In this document: positions 57,158-64,000 of the stretch, piece by piece
Numbering within the stretch: position 1 is the stretch's first letter
Layout of the letters: each line of letters begins with the position of its first letter
Source: Nostoc sp. FACHB-892
Lineage (GTDB): Bacteria > Cyanobacteriota > Cyanobacteriia > Cyanobacteriales > Nostocaceae
Reading direction: 5' to 3'
Assembly (NCBI RefSeq): GCF_014698795.1
Contig: NZ_JACJTR010000001.1
Location: forward strand, 186,001 to 250,000
Length of the DNA: 64,000 bases
The notes under the pieces: generated by a model
What the model saw: only the letters and a program-made list of their open reading frames with translations
The model's database searches: none
Told to the model about the DNA's origin: nothing
Translations under genes and position numbers: made by a program

Positions 57158-58555
57158 ATGAATGAAGTTGATTTAGCATTTACCCCAGCACTAGAGTTGG
57201 CGCAGTTAATTCATCGCCGGGAAGTATCACCGCTAGAGTTAGTGGAAATATATTTAGAACGGATTGGGCAGTTGAATCCCCAATTAGGAAGTTATTTTAC
57301 GGTGACGGCAGAATTAGCGATCGCAGATGCCAAAGCTAAAACAGAATTATTGACAACTACCTCAGAATTACCGCCATTTTTTGGGGTGCCGATTTCCATT
57401 AAAGACCTAAATGCTGTAGCAGGTGTTACCTGTACTTATGGAAATCCAGCATTACTAAACAATATTCCTAACTATGATGATGGAGTTGTGGCAAGGCTTA
57501 AGCAAGCTGGATTTACTATTCTCGGTAAAACAGCCACTTCTGAATTAGGTTCATTACCTTACAGTGAACCTACGGGTTTTCCCCCAGCTAGAAATCCGTG
57601 GAATCTAGAATACACCCCTGGCGGTTCCAGTGGTGGCGCGGCGGCGGCGGTAGCAGCAGGATTGTGTGCGATCGCTCAGGGTTCTGATGGCGGTGGCTCA
57701 ATTCGGGGGCCTGCGGCTTGTTGTGGTTTGGTGGGACTCAAACCATCCAGGGGCAGGGTAAGTAAAGCACCCGTAGGTGAACGCCTCGCTGGAATTGCCG
57801 CCAACGGGCCAATCGCCCGGACTGTGGCTGATGCTGCCGCCCTTTTGGATACCATATCTGGCTATGTTACAGGCGATCCTTACTGGTTACCAGATCCTGA
57901 ACCATCATTTCTCGCCGCCACTCAGACAAAACTCGGTGCTTTGCGAATTGCCTTTGACGTTAACATTCCTCCTTTGGGAGAAGCTGATGCCAACTGTCAG
58001 CAAGGTGTTCGGCAAACAGTTCAGTTATTAGAACAACTTGGTCACCACGTTGAACAGAAATGCCCAGATTTTAGCGGTTTAGTTGAACCATTTCAAATCG
58101 TTTGGCAAGCTGGAGTAGCTGCGTCAGGACTTCCAGTTGAAGCCTTGCAGCCATTGAATCGCTGGCTATTTGCCCGCACAGGTTCTGTTGCCCAATACCT
58201 GCAAGCAGTTTCTCAAATGCAGATTGTGGCACGACAAATTGTAGCTTTTTTCGATACCGTGGATGTGCTGGTATTGCCAGTTTATCTACATTCACCTATC
58301 CGCGTTGGGGAATGGGCTTCGCTGAGTCCAGAAGAGACATTCCAAAACATTATTGAATGGGTTGCCCCTTGTCCGCCTGCAAATGCAACTGGACAACCTG
58401 CGATCGCAATTCCTGTAGGTTTTGATAGTAATGGTTTGCCCATGAGTGTGCAGCTAATTGGTAAGCCTGCTGCTGAAGCCACACTTATCAGCCTAGCAGC
58501 CCAATTAGAAGCAGCTAACCCTTGGATTCATCATCGTCCAGCCTTTGCAATATAG
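57158..58555 (+). CDS. Amidase-signature family enzyme
   Basis: A 465-residue Ser-cisSer-Lys hydrolase. The catalytic residues are visible: Lys in PISIKDLNAV, the cis-Ser in TPGGSSGGAAAAV and the nucleophile in SDGGGSIRGPAACCGLVGLKP. It ends VQLIGKPAAEATLISLAAQLEA. Members include GatA, but GatA is usually near GatB/GatC; here it stands alone, so a general amidase is more likely. The Crp-type regulator starts 8 bp downstream and may share its transcript. Confidence 0.88.
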   Translation: MNEVDLAFTPALELAQLIHRREVSPLELVEIYLERIGQLNPQLGSYFTVTAELAIADAKAKTELLTTTSELPPFFGVPISIKDLNAVAGVTCTYGNPALLNNIPNYDDGVVARLKQAGFTILGKTATSELGSLPYSEPTGFPPARNPWNLEYTPGGSSGGAAAAVAAGLCAIAQGSDGGGSIRGPAACCGLVGLKPSRGRVSKAPVGERLAGIAANGPIARTVADAAALLDTISGYVTGDPYWLPDPEPSFLAATQTKLGALRIAFDVNIPPLGEADANCQQGVRQTVQLLEQLGHHVEQKCPDFSGLVEPFQIVWQAGVAASGLPVEALQPLNRWLFARTGSVAQYLQAVSQMQIVARQIVAFFDTVDVLVLPVYLHSPIRVGEWASLSPEETFQNIIEWVAPCPPANATGQPAIAIPVGFDSNGLPMSVQLIGKPAAEATLISLAAQLEAANPWIHHRPAFAI

Positions 58556-58563
58556 GGCTAATC

Positions 58564-59289
58564 ATGCAGGCATCCCTAGAACAACTTTCGCAAATTACTG
58601 TGTTTGCAGGTTTAGAAACAGCAGACAAAGTAACTTTGCAGCCTTACACTCAGGTGCAACGCCATCGCAAGGGAGAGATTATTCTGCATGAGGGCGATGT
58701 CTCACGACAAGCCGCTGCGCGTCTACGCTTACCAGCAAAACTCTATGCTGTTGTCAGTGGAGCAATTCAAGTTACCAAAACAGCAATGACGGGGAAAGAA
58801 ACAATTCTTCGCGCTTTAGCTGCTGGGGAAATTTTTGCGGCTCCTGCTTTATTAGGAAATGGAATTTCCCCGGCAACTGTGACTGCTGAATCTGATTGTG
58901 AGATTCTCACTGTAGAGCGAGATGCTTTATTAAAAGCTATTGGGCAAAATCCTGAAATCGCATTACGAATGCTGATGGTTTTTAACAGTCGGATTCAGCA
59001 ATTACATGAAATAGTCCACGGATTGGTTTCTGAAAGAGCTATTGTTCGCCTTGCCAGATTAATTCAATATTTTGCTGCTGAAGCGGGAACTGAAGCTACT
59101 TCACAAGGCGAGTGTTTAAAAGTTAAATTATCTTATTACCGCATGGCTCGCAGTAGCGGCATTACTTACGAAGAATGTGTGCGGTTAATTAAAAGTCTCA
59201 AGCCAGTAATTGCCTATCGTCGGGGTGGAACGATTATCATACTTGATGCTGAGAAATTGGATGCGATCGCTTCTGGAGATATAGATTAA
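58564..59289 (+). CDS. Crp/Fnr-family transcriptional regulator
   Basis: A 241-residue regulator with an N-terminal cyclic-nucleotide-binding-like beta roll and a C-terminal winged HTH (LSYYRMARSSGITYEECVRLIKSL). It is clearly not NtcA. I use ATG 58564, 8 bp after the amidase stop. Residues 46-58 (VSRQAAARLRLPA) look like an insertion before the regular LYAVVSGAIQVTK strand; the underlying DNA (GCCGCTGCGCGTCTACGC at ~58711-58728) resembles a dispersed Nostoc repeat. The effector and target genes are unknown. Confidence 0.87.
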   Translation: MQASLEQLSQITVFAGLETADKVTLQPYTQVQRHRKGEIILHEGDVSRQAAARLRLPAKLYAVVSGAIQVTKTAMTGKETILRALAAGEIFAAPALLGNGISPATVTAESDCEILTVERDALLKAIGQNPEIALRMLMVFNSRIQQLHEIVHGLVSERAIVRLARLIQYFAAEAGTEATSQGECLKVKLSYYRMARSSGITYEECVRLIKSLKPVIAYRRGGTIIILDAEKLDAIASGDID

Positions 59290-59330
59290 GCTGATGCGCG
59301 CCTAAATTGTATAAACATTCTTTACGGTCG

Positions 59331-59379
59331 TTAACTGTTAACTGTTAACGGTTAACGGTCATCGGTCATCAGTCATCAG
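59331..59379. repeat. Seven-unit TTAACNG/TCATCNG heptamer array
   Basis: TTAACTG twice, TTAACGG twice, TCATCGG once, TCATCAG twice, in perfect register. Two unit families appear to merge within one array. Confidence 0.9.
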
Positions 59380-59528
59380 TCAGATTTAGGAGGATCGCAC
59401 GACGTTTGTAAGGGACTTCATAACTCTTCAACATTGGTAATTAATCCCAACAAATATTAACCATGCCCCACCTCTCCACTCCCCTGTTACCTTCGCAATA
59501 TCGGTTTTTACTAGGTACTTTTTCCTAC

Positions 59529-59565
59529 TTTTAGGGTAGTTTTTAGTGAAACAAGTACCCTAAAA
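59529..59565. promoter_or_regulatory. Perfect 10-bp inverted repeat upstream of HU
   Basis: TTTTAGGGTA (59529-59538) and TACCCTAAAA (59556-59565) with a 17-nt spacer, ~228 bp before the HU start. It could be an operator or a hairpin; no binding protein is known to me. Confidence 0.4.
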
Positions 59566-59792
59566 TTACAAAAAATCCCGAAATCTATATAAATTAATGG
59601 TTTCATCTATCCACATCAGGCTACAACACCTTAGAATGATTCATTGAAAAGTCGAGCCGATGGGATGTACAGCCGTTTTGAGTAAAAATACTCCCAAAGG
59701 ATGATTTTTGTGTTTCCGCGAACAAAGATTTTAGTACAGATGCGCCAGGGTGCATCCGTAAAGAATCTCAAGTAAACCTTCAGGAGTTTGAC

Positions 59793-60077
59793 ATGAACAA
59801 AGGTGAATTAGTTGATGCCGTAGCTGAAAAAGCTAGTGTTACCAAGAAACAAGCGGATGCAGTCTTAACTGCCGCTTTGGAAACGATTATTGAAGCGGTT
59901 TCCTCTGGTGATAAGGTAACATTAGTGGGATTTGGCTCATTTGAATCACGGGAACGCAAAGCCCGTGAAGGTCGCAACCCGAAAACAAATGAAAAAATGG
60001 AAATTCCCGCAACAAGAGTTCCTGCCTTCTCGGCAGGGAAACTGTTTAGAGAAAAGGTAGCACCCCCAAAAGCATAG
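59793..60077 (+). CDS. hup: DNA-binding protein HU
   Basis: A 94-residue nucleoid-associated protein that bends DNA non-specifically. The whole sequence is typical: MNKGELVDAVAEKASVTKKQ, then LVGFGSFESRERKAREGRN, KTNEKMEIPATRVPAFSAGK. In related Anabaena the HU gene (hanA) is needed for heterocyst differentiation; that function is not testable here. A good Shine-Dalgarno (AGGAG) precedes the ATG. A hairpin with a T-run ends the gene at 60077-60102. Confidence 0.97.
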   Translation: MNKGELVDAVAEKASVTKKQADAVLTAALETIIEAVSSGDKVTLVGFGSFESRERKAREGRNPKTNEKMEIPATRVPAFSAGKLFREKVAPPKA

Positions 60078-60102
60078 GTTCTGTCTTCGGGAACCCTTTT
60101 TT
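60077..60102 (+). terminator. Intrinsic terminator of the HU gene
   Basis: GGTTC and GAACC pair around an 8-nt loop and are followed by CTTTTTT. The run of T ends 2 bp before the ATG of the next gene, so a second promoter or read-through is needed for cobD. Confidence 0.75.
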
Positions 60103-60103
60103 A

Positions 60104-61207
60104 ATGCGGCAACCTGCACACGGGGGAAACTTAGCCTGGGCAGCAGCACTGGCTGGCTGTCCCCCTGATGCTATTCTGGATTTTTCTGCTAGCATCAGCC
60201 CGTTGGGACCTCCAAACAGCGCGATCGCTGCTATTAAGTCCCAACTTGGTAATCTTAAGCACTATCCAGACCCCAACTATAGTGAACTGAGACTAGCTCT
60301 CAGTCACTTCCATCAACTGCCGCCTGAGTGGATTCTGCCGGGTAACGGCTCCGCAGAATTACTTACTTTAGTAGGTAGAGAATTAGCTCAATTAGCCGCG
60401 ACAATTTTAATCACTCCAGCCTTTGGTGACTATTACCGAACCTTGGCTGCATATAACGCTAATGTGCTGGAGTGTTTCCTGATTGGTTCTAAGCAACGAA
60501 TGCTGGATGCTGAGTTAAAAGCTTTGCTCAGTATCCAGCACTCAGAGCTTGGTAATACTGACTGCGGATTATTGCTCAATAATCCTCACAACCCAACCGG
60601 AAAAATATTTTCACGGGACTCTATTTTGCCCTACCTAGAGCAATTTGCTTTGGTAGTGGTGGATGAAGCATTTATGGATTTTGTGCCGTTCAATGATGAA
60701 CAAAGCCTGATTCCGGTGGTACAAGAATATACAAATTTAGTAATATTGCGATCGCTAACCAAATTTTACAGTCTCCCAGGACTGCGATTAGGATATGCGA
60801 TCGCCCACCCCGACTGCCTAGCTAAATGGCAGCTATGGCGTGACCCCTGGCCCGTAAACACGCTAGCGGCGGCGGCGGCAATTGCGGCACTCCAAGATAC
60901 GGAGTTTCAGCAGCAAACCTGGGCATGGCTACCACCTGCACGAAACCAACTCTTTCAGGGTTTAGCTGAAATACCAGGATTACAACCCCAAGTAAGTGCT
61001 GCTAACTTTTTATTGGTTGAGTCCCAAGAGTCTACTTTGCAGTTACAGCAACAATTACTCAAGCATCACCAGATTTTAATCCGCGATTGCCTTAGTTTTA
61101 AAGAACTAGGCGATCGCTTTTTCAGAGTTGCTGTACGTGAAGAGTCTGATAACCAACGCTTACTAACAGCGTTGAGTGGGGAGTGGGGAGTGGGGAATAG
61201 GGAGTAA
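60104..61207 (+). CDS. cobD: CobD/CobC-like threonine-phosphate decarboxylase (aminotransferase fold)
   Basis: A 367-residue PLP-dependent fold type I enzyme. The N-terminal HGGN (MRQPAHGGNLAWAAA) and DFSASISPLGPP are typical of CobD, which makes aminopropanol phosphate for cobalamin, rather than HisC. The PLP lysine lies in ILRSLTKFYSLPGLRLGYA. No cobalamin riboswitch was seen. The last residues (SGEWGVGNRE) and the stop codon come from a GAGTGGG repeat (61174-61208), so the natural C-terminus has been replaced or extended. The gene starts 26 bp after HU. Confidence 0.85.
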   Translation: MRQPAHGGNLAWAAALAGCPPDAILDFSASISPLGPPNSAIAAIKSQLGNLKHYPDPNYSELRLALSHFHQLPPEWILPGNGSAELLTLVGRELAQLAATILITPAFGDYYRTLAAYNANVLECFLIGSKQRMLDAELKALLSIQHSELGNTDCGLLLNNPHNPTGKIFSRDSILPYLEQFALVVVDEAFMDFVPFNDEQSLIPVVQEYTNLVILRSLTKFYSLPGLRLGYAIAHPDCLAKWQLWRDPWPVNTLAAAAAIAALQDTEFQQQTWAWLPPARNQLFQGLAEIPGLQPQVSAANFLLVESQESTLQLQQQLLKHHQILIRDCLSFKELGDRFFRVAVREESDNQRLLTALSGEWGVGNRE

Positions 61208-61208
61208 A
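61174..61208. repeat. GAGTGGG heptamers at the cobD 3' end
   Basis: Three exact GAGTGGG units followed by GAATAGG and GAGTAAA. The TAA stop lies in the last. Further AGCAGGGGA-type repeats follow to 61240. Confidence 0.85.
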
Positions 61209-61296
61209 GGAGGCACGGGAGGCAGGGGGAGCAGGGGAAGAAGAACTATTGATTCTTCAGCCATGCCCAATGTCCAATGCCCCATGCCCCATACCC

Positions 61297-61330
61297 AATG
61301 ACAAATGACAAATGACAAATGACTATTGAC
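61297..61330. repeat. AAATGAC heptamer array supplying a start codon
   Basis: CAATGAC, three AAATGAC and TATTGAC in register. The ATG of the flavoprotein gene (61319) is inside the fourth unit. Confidence 0.85.
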
Positions 61331-62773
61331 TACGATGTTGTAATTATTGGCAGCAGTCTTGCTGGATACTACGCTGCTCTTGCTGCAACCCAACTACATG
61401 CTACAGTTGCCCTGGTGGAACCCAAAGTAGACTACGGATTTACTCATCACCATGCTCTTACCGAAATCGGTAAACTGGGGCAGAAGTTGAATGATGCCGC
61501 TAGTTTTGGTATTCATGCCACACACACGGATACCTCAGAAGAATGCCACATATCTATGGCATGGCAAGAAGCCATGCTGTATGCTCAATGCGTTGCCTCA
61601 AATCTTAAAGAACAGCATTCTCCAGGCATCCTAGCTGCATTGGGAGTAGATGTCATTGTTGGCAGTGGTCAATTTCAATCTTCACCCCAACTGGCTTTTG
61701 CCGTTAATAATCGCCTACTACGCGCCCGTACCTATTTGCTAGCTAGTGGTTCACGTCCAGAAATTCCAGAAATTGAAGGATTGCAAATTACTGGCTACCT
61801 AACCCTCTCTAATATTTGGCAATCCTTGCAGGGGCCGACATTACCCAAAAATTGGGTCATTATCGGCGGAATTCCCCAAAGCATTGAAATCGCTCAAACT
61901 TTAGCACGGTTTGGTTGTACTGTGACGCTGGTAGTCAAGCATCCCTATGTTTTACCCAATATTGACCCTGAGATAGGCATATTGCTTCAAGCACAGTTGG
62001 AAGTCGAGGGTGTGCGCGTCCTCACCGATAAACGAGTAACTCAGGTAAGGCTAATTGACGGTAAAAAGTGGATTCAAGCAGGAGAGAAAGCCATTGAAAC
62101 TGATGAAATTTTAGTGGCGACTGGACAACAGCCGAATCTTGAATCCCTAAATTTGGCAACGGTAGGTGTGAAATGGCATCGGCGTAGCTTAGTAGTGAAT
62201 GATAAGCTGCAAACCACTAACCACCGCATTTACGCCTGTGGTGATGTAATTGGTGGTTACGACTTTGCTAATATCGCTAATTATGAAGCAAAAATTGCTC
62301 TGAACAATGCGCTTTTTTTCCCCAGGTTAAAAGTAGATTATCGCTCCATTCCTTGGGCAATATTTTCTATGCCGATGGTGGCGCAAGTAGGTTTGACAGA
62401 GGCACAGGCAAAACGCCTATTTAGTCGAGACAAAATTTTAGTTTTACGACATTATTTTAAAACGGTGGCAGCAGCCCAACTCCGAAGCGAAACCACTGGT
62501 ATGTGTAAATTAATTGTGCTACGTAATGGCGAAATTTTAGGAGCTTCGATATGCGGGGCAGAAGCTGGAGAGTTGATTAATTTGATTGCCTTAGCACTGT
62601 CCCAAAAAATTAAAGTCAAAGATTTAGCAAATCTATCTCCTGTATATCCGAGTTTCTCAGAAATTCTGGAACAAACAGCAAGAGAGTGGAGTAAGGAGAG
62701 GTTAAATAGCAATATTGCTTTGCAAGAATTTTTAGAAGGCTTCTTCCACTTTCGCCGAAATTGGAATTTATGA
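61319..62773 (+). CDS. FAD-dependent pyridine nucleotide oxidoreductase, non-canonical (no redox disulfide)
   Basis: A 484-residue flavoprotein of the dihydrolipoamide/mercuric reductase fold. The FAD site (YDVVIIGSSLAGYYAALAAT), second dinucleotide site (WVIIGGIPQSIEIAQTLARFG), GD motif (IYACGDVIGGYDFANIANYEA) and C-terminal dimer domain (WAIFSMPMVAQVGLTEAQA) are present. The CxxxxC active-site disulfide after the FAD site is replaced by YGFTHHHALTEIG, and the C-terminal catalytic His-Pro-Thr is YPS. It therefore cannot use the usual disulfide relay. A related electron-transfer or light-linked role is inference. Its start codon is in repeat DNA. Confidence 0.87.
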   Translation: MTIDYDVVIIGSSLAGYYAALAATQLHATVALVEPKVDYGFTHHHALTEIGKLGQKLNDAASFGIHATHTDTSEECHISMAWQEAMLYAQCVASNLKEQHSPGILAALGVDVIVGSGQFQSSPQLAFAVNNRLLRARTYLLASGSRPEIPEIEGLQITGYLTLSNIWQSLQGPTLPKNWVIIGGIPQSIEIAQTLARFGCTVTLVVKHPYVLPNIDPEIGILLQAQLEVEGVRVLTDKRVTQVRLIDGKKWIQAGEKAIETDEILVATGQQPNLESLNLATVGVKWHRRSLVVNDKLQTTNHRIYACGDVIGGYDFANIANYEAKIALNNALFFPRLKVDYRSIPWAIFSMPMVAQVGLTEAQAKRLFSRDKILVLRHYFKTVAAAQLRSETTGMCKLIVLRNGEILGASICGAEAGELINLIALALSQKIKVKDLANLSPVYPSFSEILEQTAREWSKERLNSNIALQEFLEGFFHFRRNWNL

Positions 62774-62840
62774 ACTATCCCACCCTACTTATCTGCGACA
62801 CGCTGCGCGAACGCGGAGGAAGGGGAATTACGCGATGTCG

Positions 62841-63548
62841 TTAAAATCCTTGCATGATAATCCAAACTACCCCCGCAGCTACTAGAGGCACGCTGAGGTT
62901 ATCCGTACCGTGGGGTGAGACTGCCTCTGCTAGAGTGGCGAAAGTAGCAGTTATTACCGCAGTGAACAAAGCCCATGCCAAACTAAAAGGTTTTGCTAGG
63001 GGACTTAGTAACGAGCCAGGTAGCAGTAACAGCACCAAGAAAATAGCTACTGTACTCGCCACAAACATTGCTGCCGAACCTTCCCAAGAACGCACAGAAT
63101 TTCCCACTTGGTATTTATGCTGCCCGAAGCGCCTACCAATTAATGCTGCTAGTGCATCCCCCCAGGTCATCGCCATTATCCCAGCAACAGCGATTGGGGC
63201 GCTGTCTACTGGCCCATCTGGTCGCCACAGTAGCCCGAAAAGCAGCGTCACTGAGATAGCGAAATAAACCGTACCAGGGGAGCTATCCTGAGTATCCATT
63301 GCGCCAATGAATCGGTAGCGGTAGAAAAGGTAGTTGAGTCCGATAAAGGTAGCAAAAGGTATAATTCCGATTTCCCACCGATTAAATAGCAGCAAGACAC
63401 CGAAAACCCACATCCCTGCACCAACATGGATCACTTTGCGGGTAAAATCCGGCTTCATATCAAAAAGCCTACGCAGTCCCTCGCCAATGACAAGCAGACC
63501 AATAGCATAAACATAAGAAATTGCAAGCCCGATAAAATCATTTGTCAT
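62841..63548 (-). CDS. Phytol kinase / polyprenol kinase-like membrane protein
   Basis: A 235-residue protein with about seven membrane segments, of the diacylglycerol/dolichol kinase superfamily that includes the VTE5-type phytol kinase of oxygenic phototrophs. Conserved stretches are DMKPDFTRKVIHVGAGMWV, FRYRFIGAMD, GDALAALIGRRFGQHKY and RSWEGSAAMFV. The role would be phosphorylation of phytol released from chlorophyll, for tocopherol or chlorophyll recycling. The start MTND is encoded by the GTCATTT (63544-63557) repeats, so the exact N-terminus is uncertain. Confidence 0.87.
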   Translation of the reverse strand: MTNDFIGLAISYVYAIGLLVIGEGLRRLFDMKPDFTRKVIHVGAGMWVFGVLLLFNRWEIGIIPFATFIGLNYLFYRYRFIGAMDTQDSSPGTVYFAISVTLLFGLLWRPDGPVDSAPIAVAGIMAMTWGDALAALIGRRFGQHKYQVGNSVRSWEGSAAMFVASTVAIFLVLLLLPGSLLSPLAKPFSLAWALFTAVITATFATLAEAVSPHGTDNLSVPLVAAGVVWIIMQGF

Positions 63549-63655
63549 TTGTCATTTGTCAATAATTCTTCTTCCCCTGCTCCCTCATCTCCCTCATCTC
63601 CCCCTGCTCCCTGCTCCCTGCCCCCTGCCTCCCCTACTCCCTGCTCCTTCACTTA
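63536..63655. repeat. Heptamer and CCCTGCT-type repeats upstream of the phytol kinase-like gene
   Basis: GTCATTT units at 63544-63557 are followed by CTCCCTCATCTCCC and CCCTGCTCCC-like tandem units to 63655, mirroring those at 48.1 and 61.2 kb. Confidence 0.75.
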
Positions 63656-64000
63656 GTCCGATCGCTATTTCGTCTCAAGTTTTTTTCTATTAACGAAACA
63701 CTACCAATACCTTGAAGAATACCACGACCGATTAAACCTAAACCACGACCAATTATTTGGGTAAGAATAAAAACTATACCGCTACCTGCAAAAGCTAATA
63801 ATGATTTTAAACGCGGTGCGATCGCATCACTAAGTTCTAAAAATAATGTCACTACTAAAGGAATATTAGAAAGTCTTACTAACTCCTGATTTCGAGGAGC
63901 ATAAACTGAACTATTGGCAATACCACGAGGCGCAATTACAAATAGATCATAACGGCTTTCAAAAACTGCTTTTGGCTCACTTATATAATTTCTTAACCTA
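63649..64000 (-). CDS. 3' part of a DUF3685-like gene (truncated by the window edge)
   Basis: The frame stays open to the window end in the minus direction, so only the C-terminal ~116 residues are visible. Ends are SRYDLFVIAPRGIANSSVYA, NIPLVVTLFLELSDAIAPRL and SLLAFAGSGIVFILTQIIGR, then GRGILQGIGSVSLIEKNLRR. A membrane-like hydrophobic stretch sits near the end. The pattern recalls the cyanobacterial DUF3685 (Ycf55-like) family, but this is a weak memory match. The first in-frame Met at 63852 is internal. Confidence 0.5.
   Translation of the reverse strand, partial: RLRNYISEPKAVFESRYDLFVIAPRGIANSSVYAPRNQELVRLSNIPLVVTLFLELSDAIAPRLKSLLAFAGSGIVFILTQIIGRGLGLIGRGILQGIGSVSLIEKNLRRNSDRTK

Larger units (their letters stand above)
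59290..59792. other. 503-bp gap upstream of the HU gene
   Basis: It holds a 7-unit heptamer array (59331-59379) and an inverted repeat (59529-59565). A possible promoter is likely close to the gene; AGGAG lies at ~59781 before the ATG as a good ribosome binding site. Confidence 0.5.

Noticed and set aside
57777..58031. 84-codon frame in the amidase gene
   Set aside because: Alternate-frame shadow of the amidase, which has the full catalytic triad.
62854..63267. 137-codon plus-strand frame
   Set aside because: Lies wholly antisense to the phytol kinase-like gene, whose protein has clear family motifs.

Overview
The window is chromosomal DNA of a heterocyst-type filamentous cyanobacterium, most likely Nostoc or a close relative. 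Evidence: a near-textbook NtcA, a PsbY photosystem II subunit, a phytol kinase-like protein, cyanobacteria-only families (DUF3084, DUF3146, TIGR02652-like), frequent GCGATCGC (HIP1) octamers, and many arrays of 7-bp tandem repeats (STRR type) typical of heterocystous genomes. No rRNA, tRNA, CRISPR array, phage gene or intact insertion sequence was seen.

Layout. 1-7.7 kb: 3' end of a secreted beta-helix/RTX protein, mfd, a CorC/HlyC-type membrane protein and an aldo/keto reductase. 8.0-14.0 kb: one large NRPS gene (A-PCP-C-A-PCP-TE) predicted to make and release a dipeptide. 14.0-27.7 kb: an AT-rich exopolysaccharide region with a priming glycosyl-phosphotransferase, Wzx-like flippase, family 2 glycosyltransferase, Wzy-like polymerase, Wzc-like co-polymerase/kinase, a secreted beta-helix protein and a Wza-like export protein. 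About 8.5 kb here (13.8-22.3 kb) has no HIP1 site. 28.2-36.6 kb: housekeeping and regulatory genes (ABC ATPase, hisB, fabI, ntcA with a perfect GTA-N8-TAC site, DUF3084, YqgF-like nuclease, DUF3146, aldo/keto reductase). 36.8-39.6 kb: a secreted EndoU-like protein followed by a GNAT acetyltransferase, a methyltransferase and a cupin. 40.1-45.3 kb: the type IV pilus cluster pilM-pilN-pilO-pilQ. 45.4-50.7 kb: a sugar-binding lipoprotein, folC, the tiny psbY, a gamma-carbonic-anhydrase-like protein, a TIGR02652-like protein and a VOC protein. 50.8-57 kb: a double M16 peptidase, a cupredoxin, map and an unrecognised membrane protein with a duplicated module. 57.2-64 kb: amidase, Crp/Fnr regulator, HU, a CobD-like aminotransferase, a flavoprotein lacking the redox disulfide, the phytol kinase-like protein and the 3' end of a DUF3685-like gene.

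How the parts fit. The sugar genes form a nearly complete Wzx/Wzy pathway: priming on undecaprenyl phosphate, flipping, polymerisation, length control and outer-membrane export. Two related secreted beta-helix proteins flank this region and could modify or bind the polymer. PilMNOQ supplies the alignment and secretin parts of a type IV pilus. NtcA and HU are nucleoid or regulatory proteins linked to nitrogen control and heterocyst development in related strains.

The most striking theme is expansion of short repeats, mainly heptamers, with more than a dozen arrays in 64 kb. Several have entered genes: two in-frame insertions in mfd, one in the M16 peptidase, a repeat-derived N-terminal extension of the folC ORF, start codons of two genes placed inside repeat units, and a stop codon of the cobD-like gene supplied by repeat DNA. 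Other items worth a second look are a 47-bp perfect palindrome, two MITE-like inverted-repeat elements, a 37-codon small ORF with a strong ribosome binding site in the 1.2-kb gap beside the NRPS, and the secreted EndoU-like protein.
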